Assembly (NCBI GenBank): GCA_003574785.1
Contig: QORU01000025.1
Coordinates: 1-64,000 of the forward strand
Source: Taklimakanibacter deserti
Lineage (GTDB): Bacteria > Pseudomonadota > Alphaproteobacteria > Rhizobiales > Aestuariivirgaceae
Direction: 5' to 3'
Length of the DNA: 64,000 nucleotides
How positions within the stretch are numbered: position 1 is the first letter of the stretch; each line of letters starts with the position of its first letter. Shown here piece by piece: positions 1 through 8,644 of the stretch. The notes below the pieces were generated by a model that was given only the letters and a program-made list of their open reading frames with translations, made no database searches and was not told the DNA's origin. A program made the translations under genes and the position numbers.

Positions 1-118
1 GCTCACAAGCTTCTCGTCCGCCTCAATGCCAAAGCACGCGATGCGCGAGCGCAATATGCAAATGCAACTTGACACCCCAGATAGTCGCTCCCCGCTGAAG
101 CGGGGCGAGGGTAACAGG
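1..118. other. Window edge, no gene supported
   Basis: No start codon with a credible open frame was found on either strand between the window edge and the mtkB stop. The region contains a short GC-rich hairpin listed separately. In serine-cycle clusters of other methylotrophs a further serine-cycle gene such as ppc often follows mtkB, but none is visible here. Confidence 0.5.
90..105 (-). terminator. GC-rich hairpin downstream of mtkB
   Basis: CCCCGC and GCGGGG form a 6-bp stem around TGAA, just past the mtkB stop on the minus strand. No T-run follows, so it may be a weak terminator or an RNA-stabilising hairpin. Its surroundings (GGGCGAGGGTAA) resemble the other intergenic mosaic elements of this window. 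Confidence 0.35.
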
Positions 119-1006
119 TCAGGCCGCCTTCAGCAGCGTCTCCATCGTGCGGCCGATCTCGGACGGCGACGGCGAGATCGCGACACCGGCATCGCGCAGG
201 AGCTCGACCTTCTCGCTGGCACTTTCGCCAAAAGCCTGGATGATGGCGCCGGCATGGCCCATGCGCCTTCCCTTGGGCGCCGAGAGCCCCGCCACATAGG
301 CGGCGACCGGCTTCGTCATATGCTCTCTTATATAGGCGGCGGCTTCCGCCTCCTGCGGCCCGCCGATCTCGCCGATCATCATCACCGCATGGGTTTCGGG
401 ATCGGCCTCGAACAATTCGAGGATGTCGCGGAAGGACGAGCCGTTGATCGGATCGCCGCCGATGCCGACGCTGGTCGAGATGCCGATGCCGAGCTCCTTC
501 ATCTGCGCGGCCGCTTCATAGCCGAGCGTGCCGGAGCGCCCGACGACGCCGATATTCCCGGGCAGATAGATATGCCCGGGCATGATGCCGAGCAGCGACT
601 TGCCGGGCGAGATGATGCCGGCGCAATTGGGCCCGATGAGCTGCATGCGGTTCTCACGGGCATAGCGGCGCATATAGCGCTTCACCCGGATCATGTCCTT
701 GGCCGGAATGCCGTCGGTGATGGCGACGCAGAGCTTTATCCCGGCATCGGCCGCTTCCATGATCGAATCGGCGGCGAAAGGCGGCGGCACGAAGACGATG
801 GCCGCCGTGGCGCCGGTCCGCTCGACGGCCTCCTTCACCGTGTCGAAGACCGGGGCATTGTGGACGTTTCCGCCGCCTTTGCCGGGCGTCACGCCGCCCA
901 CGATATTGGTGCCGTAGGCGATCATCTCTTGCGTGTGGAAGCTGCCGATCTTGCCGGTGATGCCGAGGACGAGGACCGGTGTCGCGCGATCGAGGAGTAT
1001 GGTCAT
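119..1006 (-). CDS. mtkB: Malate-CoA ligase, alpha-type (small) subunit MtkB
   Basis: This 295-residue protein belongs to the succinyl-CoA synthetase alpha family. It has an N-terminal CoA-binding Rossmann region ([12 protein letters not shown] near residue 16) and the phosphohistidine motif RMGHAGAII near residue 250. With MtkA it should convert malate, CoA and ATP to malyl-CoA in the serine cycle. The alternative is the TCA-cycle enzyme SucD. MtkB is preferred because the gene lies with mtkA, sga and a nearby malyl-CoA lyase. The start overlaps the mtkA stop as ATGA, suggesting coupled translation. Confidence 0.9.
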   Translation of the reverse strand: MTILLDRATPVLVLGITGKIGSFHTQEMIAYGTNIVGGVTPGKGGGNVHNAPVFDTVKEAVERTGATAAIVFVPPPFAADSIMEAADAGIKLCVAITDGIPAKDMIRVKRYMRRYARENRMQLIGPNCAGIISPGKSLLGIMPGHIYLPGNIGVVGRSGTLGYEAAAQMKELGIGISTSVGIGGDPINGSSFRDILELFEADPETHAVMMIGEIGGPQEAEAAAYIREHMTKPVAAYVAGLSAPKGRRMGHAGAIIQAFGESASEKVELLRDAGVAISPSPSEIGRTMETLLKAA

Positions 1007-2190
1007 GACGCCACCTTTGTGACTGAATCGTTGCGCCAGGCGGCGACCGCGCGGCTGGCCGCTTCCGCCAGCGTCGCTGCGCGGATGACGGGAAGACCGG
1101 AGCGCGCCAGGATCTTGCGGCCCTCTTCCACATGTGTGCCGGCGAGGCGCACCACCACCGGCATGTTGACCGGCGACTTCTGCAGCGCCATCACGATGCC
1201 TTCCGCTACCCAGTCGCAGCGATTGATGCCGGCGAAGATATTCACAAGAATGGCGCGCACCTTCTCGTCCGACGTTACGAGCCTGAAAGCCTTAGCGACG
1301 CGCTCAGGGGTGGCGCCGCCGCCGATATCGAGGAAATTGGCGGGCTCGCCGCCCGCCGCCTTGATCATGTCCATCGTCGCCATGGCGAGGCCGGCGCCGT
1401 TGACGATGCAGCCGATCTCGCCATCGAGGCCGACATAGGAGAGGCCGCGGTCATTGGCGCGTGTCTCGCGCGCATCCTCCTGCGACTTGTCGCGCAGTTC
1501 CGCGATATGGGGCAGGCGGAAGAGCGCATTGTCGTCGAAGGTCATCTTGGCATCGAGCGCGATGAGACGGTTGTCCTCGGTGACGACCAGCGGATTGATC
1601 TCAACCATGGTCGCGTCGAGTTCCTCGAAGGCCTTGTAGCAGCCGAGGATGGTGGTGACCGCCTGCTGCGTCAGCGCCGGCTCGAGGCCGAGGCCGAAAG
1701 CGATCTCGCGCGCCTGGAAGGCGGGCATCCCGACCGCGGGCTCGACCACGCTGCGGATGATCGATTTGGGCTCGCGTTCGGCGATCTCCTCGATCTCCAT
1801 GCCGCCGGCGCTCGAGGCGACGACCATCACCCGTTCCGATTTGCGGTCGAGCACCAGGCCCAGATAGATCTCGCGCTTGATCGCGACGGCACCCTCGACA
1901 TAGACGCGATAGACGGTCTTGCCCGAGGGGCCCGTCTGATGAGTGACGAGACGCTTGCCGAAAAGCCCGTCCGCCTCTTCCTCGACCTGATGCTCGGAGG
2001 AGCATAATTTGACGCCGCCCGCCTTGCCACGGCCGCCGGAATGGATCTGCGCCTTCACGATCCATTTGCTGCCGCCGATGTCGCGGGCGCGATAGGCGGC
2101 CTGCTCGGGGCTGTAAGCGAGGCCGCCGGGGGGCACCGCGACGCCGAAACGGGAAAGGATTTCCTTCGCCTGATATTCGTGGATGTCCAT
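1003..2190 (-). CDS. mtkA: Malate-CoA ligase, beta-type (large) subunit MtkA
   Basis: The protein is 395 residues from the ATG and begins [12 protein letters not shown], the usual start of the succinyl-CoA synthetase beta family. It has an N-terminal ATP-grasp fold ([16 protein letters not shown] near residue 45; the VEINPLVV metal-site segment) and a C-terminal ligase domain with [11 protein letters not shown] and FLDIGGGA. It should form the catalytic complex with MtkB to make malyl-CoA. A GTG start at 2199 overlaps the sga stop as GTGA, so translation could begin three codons earlier. The ATG is preferred because it matches the family N-terminus. The order sga-mtkA-mtkB on one strand indicates an operon. 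Confidence 0.92.
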   Translation of the reverse strand: MDIHEYQAKEILSRFGVAVPPGGLAYSPEQAAYRARDIGGSKWIVKAQIHSGGRGKAGGVKLCSSEHQVEEEADGLFGKRLVTHQTGPSGKTVYRVYVEGAVAIKREIYLGLVLDRKSERVMVVASSAGGMEIEEIAEREPKSIIRSVVEPAVGMPAFQAREIAFGLGLEPALTQQAVTTILGCYKAFEELDATMVEINPLVVTEDNRLIALDAKMTFDDNALFRLPHIAELRDKSQEDARETRANDRGLSYVGLDGEIGCIVNGAGLAMATMDMIKAAGGEPANFLDIGGGATPERVAKAFRLVTSDEKVRAILVNIFAGINRCDWVAEGIVMALQKSPVNMPVVVRLAGTHVEEGRKILARSGLPVIRAATLAEAASRAVAAWRNDSVTKVAS

Positions 2191-2195
2191 GATGA

Positions 2196-3386
2196 TCACG
2201 CTGCCTTGGCGAGTTGAGCGGGACGGGTATGGTGGAAATGCTCGATGGCCGCGGCGACGCCGCTGCCCACGCTGAAGGGCACGCCCTGGTCGCGCAGAGT
2301 GAGCTCGACGCCCGAAAGGGCCTGGAGCACCATCAGCTCATTGAGATCGCCCAGATGGCCGATGCGGAAAACGCGGCCCGCGACCTTCGAGAGGCCGACG
2401 CCGAGCGAGAGCCCGTACGTCCTGTAGGCATGGCGCACGAATTCATTGGAGTCGAAACCCTCCGGCAGACAGATCGCGCTCACCGTGTCGGAGTGCCAGC
2501 GCGGTTCGGTGGCGCAAAGTTTCAGGCCCCAGGCTTCCACTGCCTTGCGCACGCCTTGCGCCAGGCGGTGATGGCGGGCGAAGACATGATCGAGCCCTTC
2601 CTCGAAGAGGAGGTCGATCGATGCGCGCAAGGCGCGGAAGAGATGGGTCGGCGGCGTATAGGGGAAGTAGCCATCCTTGTTGGCGCGCGCCATGTCGGCG
2701 AAGTCGAAATAGCAGCGCCGCGATTTGGCGCTTTCGGCTTGCGCGAGCACCTTCTGGCTGACGCAGAGAATGGCGAGGCCCGGAGGCAGCATGAAGCCCT
2801 TCTGCGAGCCCGAGACCGCGACATCGACGCGCCAGTCCTCCATGCGGAAATCGATGCTGGCGATCGAGCTGACGCCGTCGGCGAAAAGGAAGGCCGGATG
2901 CTGCGCCTCATCGAGCGCGCGGCGCACCGCGGCGACATCGCTGGTGACGCCGGTCGCCGTCTCATTGTGGGTGACGAGCACGGCCTTGATCTTGTGCGCG
3001 CGGTCAGCCTTGAGGCGGGCCGCGAAGACATCGGCGGGCACGCCTTCGCCCCAGGGGACATCGACGACATCGACCTCGAGGCCGAGGCGGATGCACATGT
3101 CGATCCACAGATGCGAGAACTGGCCGAAGCGGGCGGCCAAGACCTTGTCGCCGGGCGAAAGCGTATTGGTGAGGGCCGCTTCCCAGCCGCCGGTGCCGGA
3201 AGCGGGGAACAGGAAGACCTGGCCGGTCCGCGATTTGAAAACCTTTTTCACGTCCTCGAGGAGGGGCAGAGTGAATTGCGGGAGATCGGGCGCCCGCTGG
3301 TCCTCCATCGGGATATCCATGGCGCGGCGCACTCGGTCCGGCACATTGGTGGGGCCTGGAATGAACAATCCGCGAATGCCGGGCAT
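2196..3386 (-). CDS. sga: Serine-glyoxylate aminotransferase
   Basis: This 396-residue fold-type I PLP enzyme starts with the family signature [13 protein letters not shown]. The Schiff-base lysine sits in [13 protein letters not shown] near residue 195, preceded by FADGVSSI, which holds the pyridine-binding aspartate. The reaction gives hydroxypyruvate and glycine from serine and glyoxylate, the step that links glycine regeneration to malyl-CoA cleavage in the serine cycle. It is the first gene of the sga-mtkA-mtkB operon and is divergent from a LuxR-type regulator. A broader serine/alanine-pyruvate specificity cannot be excluded by sequence alone. Confidence 0.93.
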   Translation of the reverse strand: MPGIRGLFIPGPTNVPDRVRRAMDIPMEDQRAPDLPQFTLPLLEDVKKVFKSRTGQVFLFPASGTGGWEAALTNTLSPGDKVLAARFGQFSHLWIDMCIRLGLEVDVVDVPWGEGVPADVFAARLKADRAHKIKAVLVTHNETATGVTSDVAAVRRALDEAQHPAFLFADGVSSIASIDFRMEDWRVDVAVSGSQKGFMLPPGLAILCVSQKVLAQAESAKSRRCYFDFADMARANKDGYFPYTPPTHLFRALRASIDLLFEEGLDHVFARHHRLAQGVRKAVEAWGLKLCATEPRWHSDTVSAICLPEGFDSNEFVRHAYRTYGLSLGVGLSKVAGRVFRIGHLGDLNELMVLQALSGVELTLRDQGVPFSVGSGVAAAIEHFHHTRPAQLAKAA

Positions 3387-3423
3387 GGTCTCCTCCTATG
3401 TCTATTTTCGCCATTATCTCACC

Positions 3424-3538
3424 GGGTAGGGTCTTGCCCGCAACACCCCGATCACCTGCCTTTGGATGTCCAGAAGGGTGGGGATTTTCCTACCCTTAAG
3501 GTGAGTAAGGTGATATTTATCGGCGCATCGACCTACCC
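3424..3538. promoter_or_regulatory. Divergent sga/luxR control region with three GGGTAGG motifs
   Basis: The 170-bp gap between sga and the LuxR gene contains GGGTAGG on the plus strand at 3424-3430 and its complement CCTACCC at 3489-3495 and 3532-3538. The middle copy lies in an inverted repeat AAGGGT (3474-3479) / ACCCTT (3492-3497). This spacing of repeated half-sites is typical of a regulator operator. Binding by the adjacent LuxR protein is an inference. Confidence 0.5.
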
Positions 3539-3556
3539 GACAGTGTGGGATAGCCT

Positions 3557-4195
3557 ATGACAGATGCGCCGATCGACATTGGCCTGGCCGACGGCAATCC
3601 GCTGATGCTGGCGGCGCTTGCCGATTTCATCGACCGCGACAAGGGTTTTAGCCTGGTGACGACGGCCGCCACCGCCGAGGGTTTCCTCGCCGCAGTGAGC
3701 CGGGTCCCGGTCGCCGTCGGCATCATCGACTGGAACCTGCCGGTGATGGGGGGCGAGCGCCTGCTCGACACGCTGCGGCTGCGGCCAGCGCCACCGCGCA
3801 TGATCGTCTATGGCGCGCCCGAGGAGCCCGAGATTCTGCGCCGCGCCATGGCGGCGGGCGCTGCGGGCTTCTCGCCCCGCCATCAGCCGCCCGAGCAGCT
3901 CCTGGTGATGGCGCGCGCCGTGGCGCTGGGGCAGATGATGTTTCCCTTCGTCGATGTGCGCGAGCTCAATCGAGATCCGGCGGCCGCCCTCACTCTGCGC
4001 GAGCGCACGCTGCTCGCCGCCCTGGCGCGCGGCCTCGACAACAAGTCGCTGGCGCGCGAGCTCGACATCTCGGTCAATACGGTGAAATTCCACCTGCGCA
4101 ATCTCTATGAGAAGCTCAATTTGTCGAGCCGCGCCCAGGCAATCGCGTTCTATTATTCCTCCGGCGCGCATCGGGACGACAATACGGCGCGGTGA
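3557..4195 (+). CDS. LuxR/NarL-type regulator with atypical receiver domain
   Basis: The protein has 212 residues. Residues 1-130 look like a receiver domain, with the phospho-acceptor aspartate in VGIIDWNLPVMGG near residue 60. The N-terminal acidic pair is reduced to one Asp (LADGNP), the conserved Thr/Ser position reads IVYGAP, and the conserved Lys position reads GFSPRHQ. The C-terminus is a complete NarL-type helix-turn-helix (LTLRERTLLAALARGLDNKSLA, then ISVNTVKFHLRNLYEKL). It is divergent from sga, so control of the serine-cycle operon is likely but inferred. The altered receiver may not be phosphorylated normally. Its stop abuts the stop of the convergent M20 gene. Confidence 0.88.
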   Translation: MTDAPIDIGLADGNPLMLAALADFIDRDKGFSLVTTAATAEGFLAAVSRVPVAVGIIDWNLPVMGGERLLDTLRLRPAPPRMIVYGAPEEPEILRRAMAAGAAGFSPRHQPPEQLLVMARAVALGQMMFPFVDVRELNRDPAAALTLRERTLLAALARGLDNKSLARELDISVNTVKFHLRNLYEKLNLSSRAQAIAFYYSSGAHRDDNTAR

Positions 4196-5581
4196 TCATC
4201 TGGCTTTGCTGCCGATATCCCAGAACAGACCCGTCATCAGGCGAAGCCCGTCGCGCGCGAGCGAGGCGAGCAGATGCTCGTCGGGCGCATGCTGCGAGCA
4301 GGCGGCATAGGAATGCGGCACCCAGATGGTCGGCATGCCGATGACGTCGGTGAACACGTCATTGGGCAGCGAGGCGCCGAGATTGGGCAGCAGGTCGGGT
4401 TTCTTTCCGGCCGTCTTCTCGATCGAGGCGCTGGCAAATTTCGCCCAGGGGTTTTCCGGATCGAGACGCGTCGCCTTCATGATCAGGCCATCCGTCTCGA
4501 TCTCGATCTGCTGGAAGCCTTGTCTGTCGAGATGCCGGCGCAGTGCGGGAACGATGTCCCCGGGATCGGTGCCGACGACGAAACGAAGCTGGCAATGCGC
4601 GCGGGCGCTGGGCGGGATGGCATTCACCGGCGCATCGGGATTGCCGGTCGTGAAGGCCAGGATCTCAAAACTGTTCCAGCCGAAGATGCGCTCCATGGAT
4701 GTCAGAGTTTCTTCGCCCCAATCGGGATCGATCTCAGGCGCGCCCTCGCCCGCATCGACATGTATCTCAGCCAGCGCCGCCCGCATGGCCGGGGTCAGCG
4801 TCCGGGGCCGCCATTCCGGCACTTTGATCTGGCCGCGCGCATCGGTGATGGTCGCGAGCGCATGCGCCAAGATGATGCCCGGATTGGCGAGGAGCCCGCC
4901 CCAATTGCCGGAATGATAGCCGCCCTCGCGCAGGCTGAGCTTCAGATCGAAGTTCAAGACGCCGCGCGTGCCGCCGAAAATGGTCGGGCGATGTTGATCG
5001 AGGCGCGGACCGTCTGAAGCAATCAGCACATCTGCTTTGAGCCTCGTATTGTTGGCGGCGCAGAATTCTGCAAGCCCGGGCGAGCCCGCTTCTTCACCGG
5101 TTTCAATCAGGATGGTCGAGTTGAATCCGAGCGATCCGCGCTCCGCGAGCACGCAAGCGAGCGCTGCGATATTGATCGTGTGCTGGCCCTTGTTGTCGGC
5201 GGTGCCGCGGCCATAGATGCGATCGCCTTCGATCACGATGCGCCAGGGCGAAAGACCGTTGCGCCACTTTTCCGCCTGGCCGCGCACCACATCGCCATGG
5301 CCATAGGTCAGCACCGTCGGCAGGCCTGCGTTCTCGATCCGCCGCGCCACCAGGAACGGTCCGTAGAAGTTCACCGGGTTGGGCAGGACCTGGCACTCAT
5401 AGCCGAGCCCCGAGAGCGTCGCCGCCATCTCGGCCGAGACATAGTCGACGAGCGCCGGCATCGCGTCAGCCTCCTGGCTCGCCGTCGGGATCGCCACCCG
5501 GCGGCCGAGATCAGCGAGGAACAACCCGCCATCGAAATAGCTCTCGGCGCGCGCGATCGCGCCTTCGCGTGTTCCGCCCAT
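4196..5581 (-). CDS. M20-family metallopeptidase (ArgE/DapE/carnosinase type)
   Basis: The protein is 461 residues from the ATG at 5581, which has AGGGGAAG upstream; an earlier ATG at 5644 lacks this support. Metal-site motifs are visible: YGHGDVVRG (residues ~95-103), GRGTADNKGQ (~127-136) and the catalytic pair in ETGEEAGSPG (~162-171). The dimerisation lid follows, and the final His is in APDEHL-type sequence near the C-terminus. It probably hydrolyses a dipeptide or N-acylated amino acid in the cytoplasm. No signal peptide is apparent. The substrate is not recognisable. It is divergent from malyl-CoA lyase and convergent with the LuxR gene, with no gap between stops. Confidence 0.85.
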   Translation of the reverse strand: MGGTREGAIARAESYFDGGLFLADLGRRVAIPTASQEADAMPALVDYVSAEMAATLSGLGYECQVLPNPVNFYGPFLVARRIENAGLPTVLTYGHGDVVRGQAEKWRNGLSPWRIVIEGDRIYGRGTADNKGQHTINIAALACVLAERGSLGFNSTILIETGEEAGSPGLAEFCAANNTRLKADVLIASDGPRLDQHRPTIFGGTRGVLNFDLKLSLREGGYHSGNWGGLLANPGIILAHALATITDARGQIKVPEWRPRTLTPAMRAALAEIHVDAGEGAPEIDPDWGEETLTSMERIFGWNSFEILAFTTGNPDAPVNAIPPSARAHCQLRFVVGTDPGDIVPALRRHLDRQGFQQIEIETDGLIMKATRLDPENPWAKFASASIEKTAGKKPDLLPNLGASLPNDVFTDVIGMPTIWVPHSYAACSQHAPDEHLLASLARDGLRLMTGLFWDIGSKAR

Positions 5582-5588
5582 GTTTCTT

Positions 5589-5618
5589 CCCCTGGAGGGC
5601 CATGATAGCACCCAGGGG
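5589..5618. promoter_or_regulatory. Inverted repeat over the M20 gene ribosome binding site
   Basis: CCCCTGG (5589-5595) and CCAGGGG (5612-5618) can pair. On the minus strand the first arm overlaps the AGGGGAAG Shine-Dalgarno of the M20 gene. It could mask the ribosome site in the mRNA, or be an operator. It is only a 7-bp stem. Confidence 0.25.
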
Positions 5619-5699
5619 AGGCTAAGAAAACCATCGGCTAACATGTTGCGATAATTGGTCTGCCTACGGATGAATGGGCTCCTGCGACCGAATTGCCGC

Positions 5700-5726
5700 T
5701 TGACGCGGAGCGCGGCCCCCTATTGT
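5700..5726 (+). promoter_or_regulatory. Possible sigma70-type promoter of mcl
   Basis: TTGACG at 5700-5705 and TATTGT at 5721-5726 are good matches to -35 and -10 boxes, but the spacer is only 15 bp. They lie 37 bp before the mcl start. Confidence 0.3.
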
Positions 5727-5762
5727 CTCATGCCCCGGTCACGTCACGAGAGGGGATCCCCA

Positions 5763-6740
5763 ATGAGCTTCCACACCATCGAACAGGCGCCCGCGCGGCT
5801 CAACCGCAGCGAGCTCGCCGTCCCCGGCAGCCAGCCGCAGCTCTTTGAAAAGGCGGCGAAATCGGGAGCCGACGTGATCTTCCTCGACCTCGAGGACGCG
5901 GTCGCTCCCGATGACAAGGAGCAGGCGCGCAGGAACGTCATCAAGGCCATCAACGAGATCGACTGGGGCTCGAAATCGCTCTCGGTGCGCATCAACGGCC
6001 TCGACACACATTATATGTATCGCGATGTCGTCGACGTCCTGGAGCAGGCGGGCGACCGGCTCGACCTCATCATGATCCCCAAGGTCGGCACCGCGTCCGA
6101 CGTCTATGCCATCGACATGCTGGTCACCCAGATCGAGACCGCGAAGGGCCGCAAAAAGAAGATCGGCTTCGAGCTCATCATCGAGACGGCGCTCGGCATG
6201 CAGAATGTCGAGGCGATCTCGGGCGCCAGCCGCCGCAATGAATCGCTGCATTTCGGCGTCGCCGACTATGCCGCCTCGACCCGCGCCCGCACCACCAATA
6301 TCGGCGGCGCCAATCCGGATTATGCGGTCTTGACCGACAAGCTCGCCGACGGCTCGCGCGCCACCCATTGGGGCGACATGTGGCATTATGCGCTGGCGCG
6401 CATGGTGGTCGCGGCGCGCGCCAATGGCCTGCGTCCGGTCGATGGTCCCTTCGGCGATTTCTCCGATGCCGACGGCTACAAGGCGGCCGCCGGCCGCGCC
6501 GCGGCTTTGGGCTGCGAGGGCAAATGGGCCATCCATCCCTCGCAAGTGGCGCTCGCCAATGAAGGGATGGGGCCGAGTGCGAAGGATGTCGACCGCGCCA
6601 AGCGCATATTGGTGGCGATGGAAGAAGCGGCCAAGGCCGGCAAGGGCGCCGTCTCGCTCGACGGCCGCCTCATCGACTACGCCTCGATCCGCCAGGCCGA
6701 AGTGCTGGTCAAGAAGGCCGAGCAGATCGCGAGGGCTTGA
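5763..6740 (+). CDS. mcl: Malyl-CoA lyase (HpcH/HpaI-CitE family)
   Basis: The protein is 325 residues from the ATG at 5763, preceded by GAGAGGGGAT. Upstream in-frame ATGs are not supported. The family signatures are LAVPGSQPQLFEKA near residue 20, FLDLEDAVAP near residue 40, and the acidic metal ligands in GFELIIETALGMQNVE near residue 138. It should cleave malyl-CoA to acetyl-CoA and glyoxylate in the serine cycle, supplying glyoxylate for Sga. Length matches known malyl-CoA lyases. A beta-methylmalyl-CoA or citramalyl-CoA lyase role is possible, but the nearby mtkAB and sga favour the serine cycle. Its TGA directly abuts the next convergent gene. Confidence 0.9.
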   Translation: MSFHTIEQAPARLNRSELAVPGSQPQLFEKAAKSGADVIFLDLEDAVAPDDKEQARRNVIKAINEIDWGSKSLSVRINGLDTHYMYRDVVDVLEQAGDRLDLIMIPKVGTASDVYAIDMLVTQIETAKGRKKKIGFELIIETALGMQNVEAISGASRRNESLHFGVADYAASTRARTTNIGGANPDYAVLTDKLADGSRATHWGDMWHYALARMVVAARANGLRPVDGPFGDFSDADGYKAAAGRAAALGCEGKWAIHPSQVALANEGMGPSAKDVDRAKRILVAMEEAAKAGKGAVSLDGRLIDYASIRQAEVLVKKAEQIARA

Positions 6741-7634
6741 TCACAGCTTTATCCCATTCAGCTGGCAGGCGAGGTTGACGAGGCGCGGCACAAATTTTTG
6801 GCCGTAGCCTTGCGCCGAGCCGAGCACAAGAGTCTGGTGCACTGCTTCCGCCACAGGTGAGGCGAGCGGCATGGTCTCCGTCATGTTGGTGTAGTAGCGC
6901 ACATCCTTGCGGGCATTGTCGATGGCGAATTTGGCGGCGCTGTCGTCATCGGCGAGCGGCACCTTGATGATGCGCTCGAACATCACCGATTTGGCGCCGC
7001 CCGCCATCACGATGTCGTTGAGCGCCTTCATGTCGACCTCGGCCTTGAGGCCGGCAGCGATCCCCTCGGCGACCACCGCCGCCGTGCCGATGGCGATGAA
7101 GTTGTTGATGAGCTTGAGCGTGTGGCCCGCACCTACCGGTCCTGCATGGATGATGGTGTCGGCGAAGCAGTCGAGAATGGGGCGGATGTCCTTCAGCACC
7201 TTCTCGTCGCCGCCCGTCATCAGGCCGAGCTTGCCCTCCTCGGCCTCCTTGGGGGTGCGCACCAAGGGCGTGTCGACGAAATGTCCGCCTTTCGCCTCGA
7301 CGGCCTCGGCCAACTTTTTCGTCGATGCGGGCTCCGCAGTCGAGCAATCGGCGATGATGAGGCCGGGCTTCATGCCATCCAGCAGCCCATCCTTGCGGAA
7401 CACCAGGTCCTCGACCTGCGGCGAGCCGGTGACGCAGAGAAAGACGACGTCCGCCGCTTCGGCGACGGCGCGCGGCGTCCTGGCCTCCTTGGCGCCCTTG
7501 CCGATGAGATCGTCGATCGGCGCGCGATTGCGGTGGGCGAGCACGGTAAGCTCATAGCCTTTGGTCACGATGTTCTTGCCGATGCCGTGGCCCATGAGGC
7601 CCGCGCCGATCAGTCCGACCTTCTTCTTCGTCAT
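6741..7634 (-). CDS. NAD(P)-dependent beta-hydroxyacid dehydrogenase
   Basis: This 297-residue enzyme is of the 3-hydroxyisobutyrate / tartronate-semialdehyde reductase family. It has an N-terminal Rossmann motif VGLIGAGLMGHGIGKN, the substrate-binding motif region DCSTAEP near residue 118, and the catalytic lysine in GHTLKLINNF near residue 175. It lies directly after the sugar ABC permease genes on the same strand (56-bp gap), so it is probably the last gene of that operon. A role in oxidising or reducing a sugar-acid-derived C3-C4 hydroxyacid, as for GarR or GlxR, fits. The exact substrate is unknown. Confidence 0.85.
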   Translation of the reverse strand: MTKKKVGLIGAGLMGHGIGKNIVTKGYELTVLAHRNRAPIDDLIGKGAKEARTPRAVAEAADVVFLCVTGSPQVEDLVFRKDGLLDGMKPGLIIADCSTAEPASTKKLAEAVEAKGGHFVDTPLVRTPKEAEEGKLGLMTGGDEKVLKDIRPILDCFADTIIHAGPVGAGHTLKLINNFIAIGTAAVVAEGIAAGLKAEVDMKALNDIVMAGGAKSVMFERIIKVPLADDDSAAKFAIDNARKDVRYYTNMTETMPLASPVAEAVHQTLVLGSAQGYGQKFVPRLVNLACQLNGIKL

Positions 7635-7690
7635 GACGCTGTTACTCCTATAGTCGTGGGGCTGGATGAATTGGGGAGGTAAGGATCATA

Positions 7691-8644
7691 TCATGAGCGC
7701 TGCGCGCGGTCGCCACCGGCAATGGTGATGACGGCTATGATGATGACGCCGGTCATGATGAGGCGGATGCCGGCGCTGGCGCCGAAGATATTGAGCATGG
7801 TGTCGAGGAGATAGATGAAGAGGGCGGCTCCCCAGACTCCCGGCACATTGGCGCGGCCGCCGGCAACGGATGTGCCGCCGATGACGACGACGGCGATCGA
7901 GGCGAGCAGGAAGCCTTCGCCCATATTGAGGGCAGCACCGCCCGAGAAGCCGGAGAGGAGAATGCCGGTGAGGCCGGCAAGCAGGGCGCTCAGCACATAG
8001 GTGGCGAAGCGGGCGACATCGACATTAAGGCCGGCCAGCCACGCGGCGCGCGGGTTTTGTCCGATCGCCAGCACGGTGCGGCCATAGGTGGTGCGCTTGA
8101 GGATGACCGCGATGATCCCTGAAAGCGCCAGCACCAGGATCGCCGGCAGCGGCACGCCGAGGACATTGGCGGTGGCGAAATCGGCGAGCAGCGGCGGCGG
8201 CTTGATGCGGATGCCGCGGCCATAGGAGATCGCGGTCGACAGGATGAGGAAGCTTGAGGAGAGGGTGGCGATGATGGGCGGTATGCGCAGGATCCGGATC
8301 AGGCCGTAATTGAACAGGCCGACCAGGAAGCTCGTGCCCAGCGCCGCCAGGATGCCGATGAGGAGCCGCGCATTGTCAGTGTCCATGATCTTCATGGCGA
8401 CGACGCCCGAAAGCGTGATCGTCGCCGGGATCGACAGATCGACATTGCCCGGGCCGGTGGTGATCACCATCATCTGGCCCAGGCCGATGATGATGGTGAA
8501 GGCGGCGAAGGAGAGCGCCGCGGTCAGGATCTGGCCGGCGCCCTGGCCCCCGGTGAAGATGACGGTCGCGAGCCACACCGCGATCATGGCGATGAAGGAC
8601 CAGATCCAGGGCTGCGCGCGCAGCTTCGACCAGGCTTGCGTCAT
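7691..8644 (-). CDS. Sugar ABC transporter permease (RbsC-like), second
   Basis: This 317-residue integral membrane protein has about eight to ten hydrophobic segments and the BPD_transp_2 pattern of ribose/xylose-type permeases (a VMVITTGPGNVDLSIP-like segment near residue 65, equivalent to the GGIDLSVG region). The start overlaps the stop of the preceding permease gene as ATGA. With its partner it should form a heterodimeric channel for a sugar or sugar acid. The substrate is not visible from the permease itself. Confidence 0.9.
   Translation of the reverse strand: MTQAWSKLRAQPWIWSFIAMIAVWLATVIFTGGQGAGQILTAALSFAAFTIIIGLGQMMVITTGPGNVDLSIPATITLSGVVAMKIMDTDNARLLIGILAALGTSFLVGLFNYGLIRILRIPPIIATLSSSFLILSTAISYGRGIRIKPPPLLADFATANVLGVPLPAILVLALSGIIAVILKRTTYGRTVLAIGQNPRAAWLAGLNVDVARFATYVLSALLAGLTGILLSGFSGGAALNMGEGFLLASIAVVVIGGTSVAGGRANVPGVWGAALFIYLLDTMLNIFGASAGIRLIMTGVIIIAVITIAGGDRAQRS

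Noticed and set aside
26..1438. 470-residue plus-strand open frame over mtkB and mtkA
   Set aside because: The minus-strand genes are unmistakable and translationally coupled; the plus frame has no recognisable domain.
119..2190. TCA-cycle succinyl-CoA synthetase genes sucC/sucD
   Set aside because: Family similarity allows this, but adjacency to sga and a nearby malyl-CoA lyase favours malate-CoA ligase; substrate assay would settle it.
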